From positions 30,592 through 94,591 of the forward strand of contig NZ_JHAC01000012.1 of assembly GCF_000599865.1 (NCBI RefSeq): DNA of 64,000 bases, read 5' to 3'. Source of the stretch: Deinococcus phoenicis. Its GTDB lineage: Bacteria > Deinococcota > Deinococci > Deinococcales > Deinococcaceae. The notes below the pieces were generated by a model. It saw nothing but the letters and a program-made list of their open reading frames with translations. It did not search any database and had not been told where the DNA came from. Each line of letters starts with the position of its first letter. The first letter of the stretch is position 1. Shown piece after piece: positions 63,983 to 64,000 of this stretch. Made by a program: the position numbers and the translations under genes.

Positions 63983-64000
63983 ATGACAAACGAAGAGCGT
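63983..64000 (+). CDS. Start of a gene cut by the right edge
   Basis: The ATG at 63983 begins MTNEER and is open to the window edge. GAGGCGAG lies about 5-12 nt upstream, and a strong promoter lies at 63927-63955. Only six codons are visible, so the product cannot be named. Confidence 0.4.

Overview
The window looks like a piece of a Deinococcus chromosome or megaplasmid. This is an inference from very high GC, dense gene packing, a bacillithiol pathway deacetylase (bshB1), a LuxS that begins like the D. radiodurans protein, bacterial Hen1, and about twenty genes whose start codon sits 5-8 nt after a TANNNT box, the leaderless-promoter layout common in this genus. No rRNA, tRNA, CRISPR array or prophage was seen.

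Region 1 (1-7.4 kb) holds the 5' part of hen1, a cyclodeaminase-like gene, an MFS transporter, bshB1, a decayed IS1-family element (4065-4836) followed 8 bp later by the left end of a second copy, and a pair of overlapping GNAT genes. Region 2 (7.5-12.3 kb, minus strand) is an ECF sigma factor / anti-sigma / RseB-like cassette that runs straight into DUF1800, DUF1501 and a one-heme cytochrome-like gene, so it is probably one envelope-directed operon. Region 3 (12.4-16.6 kb) has a DtxR-type metal regulator translationally coupled to cobS and a cobC-type phosphatase, then xthA and a divergent MATE exporter.

Region 4 (16.85-41.05 kb) is the centrepiece: a cobalamin riboswitch with a terminator hairpin, followed by 19 same-strand genes that mostly overlap by 1-8 nt. 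They are btuF, cobO, cbiE, cbiX-cbiC, cbiD, cbiL, cbiF, cbiG, cbiH-cbiJ, cobW, a NiCoT transporter, cobN with an added ferredoxin-like domain, an unassigned methyltransferase, a ChlI-ChlD type ATPase/VWA fusion, cbiA, cbiB, a cobD-type decarboxylase, cbiP and cobU-cobT. With cobS and cobC upstream this covers almost the whole early-cobalt (anaerobic-type) corrin route plus nucleotide loop assembly. It also carries a late-insertion CobN-type chelatase. No recognisable CbiT (C15 methylation/decarboxylation) is present; the unassigned methyltransferase is the only spare candidate.

Region 5 (41-64 kb) is mixed housekeeping: a kinase-like gene, trpF, a cluster of five DnaA-box matches, an alkaline-phosphatase-superfamily gene, a nitrilase, an LD-carboxypeptidase-like gene, a metallophosphoesterase, holB, an MBL hydrolase, DUF2270, a CDP-alcohol phosphatidyltransferase operon, an APH(3')-like kinase, an MMPL transporter, thrB, thrC, a GlsB-like stress membrane protein, rpmB, lspA and luxS. 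Two intergenic repeats are notable: a sigma70-like promoter fused directly to an intrinsic terminator, present at 4.0 kb and 46.4 kb in opposite orientation, and inverted-repeat (MITE-like) elements at 49.5 and 55.2 kb.
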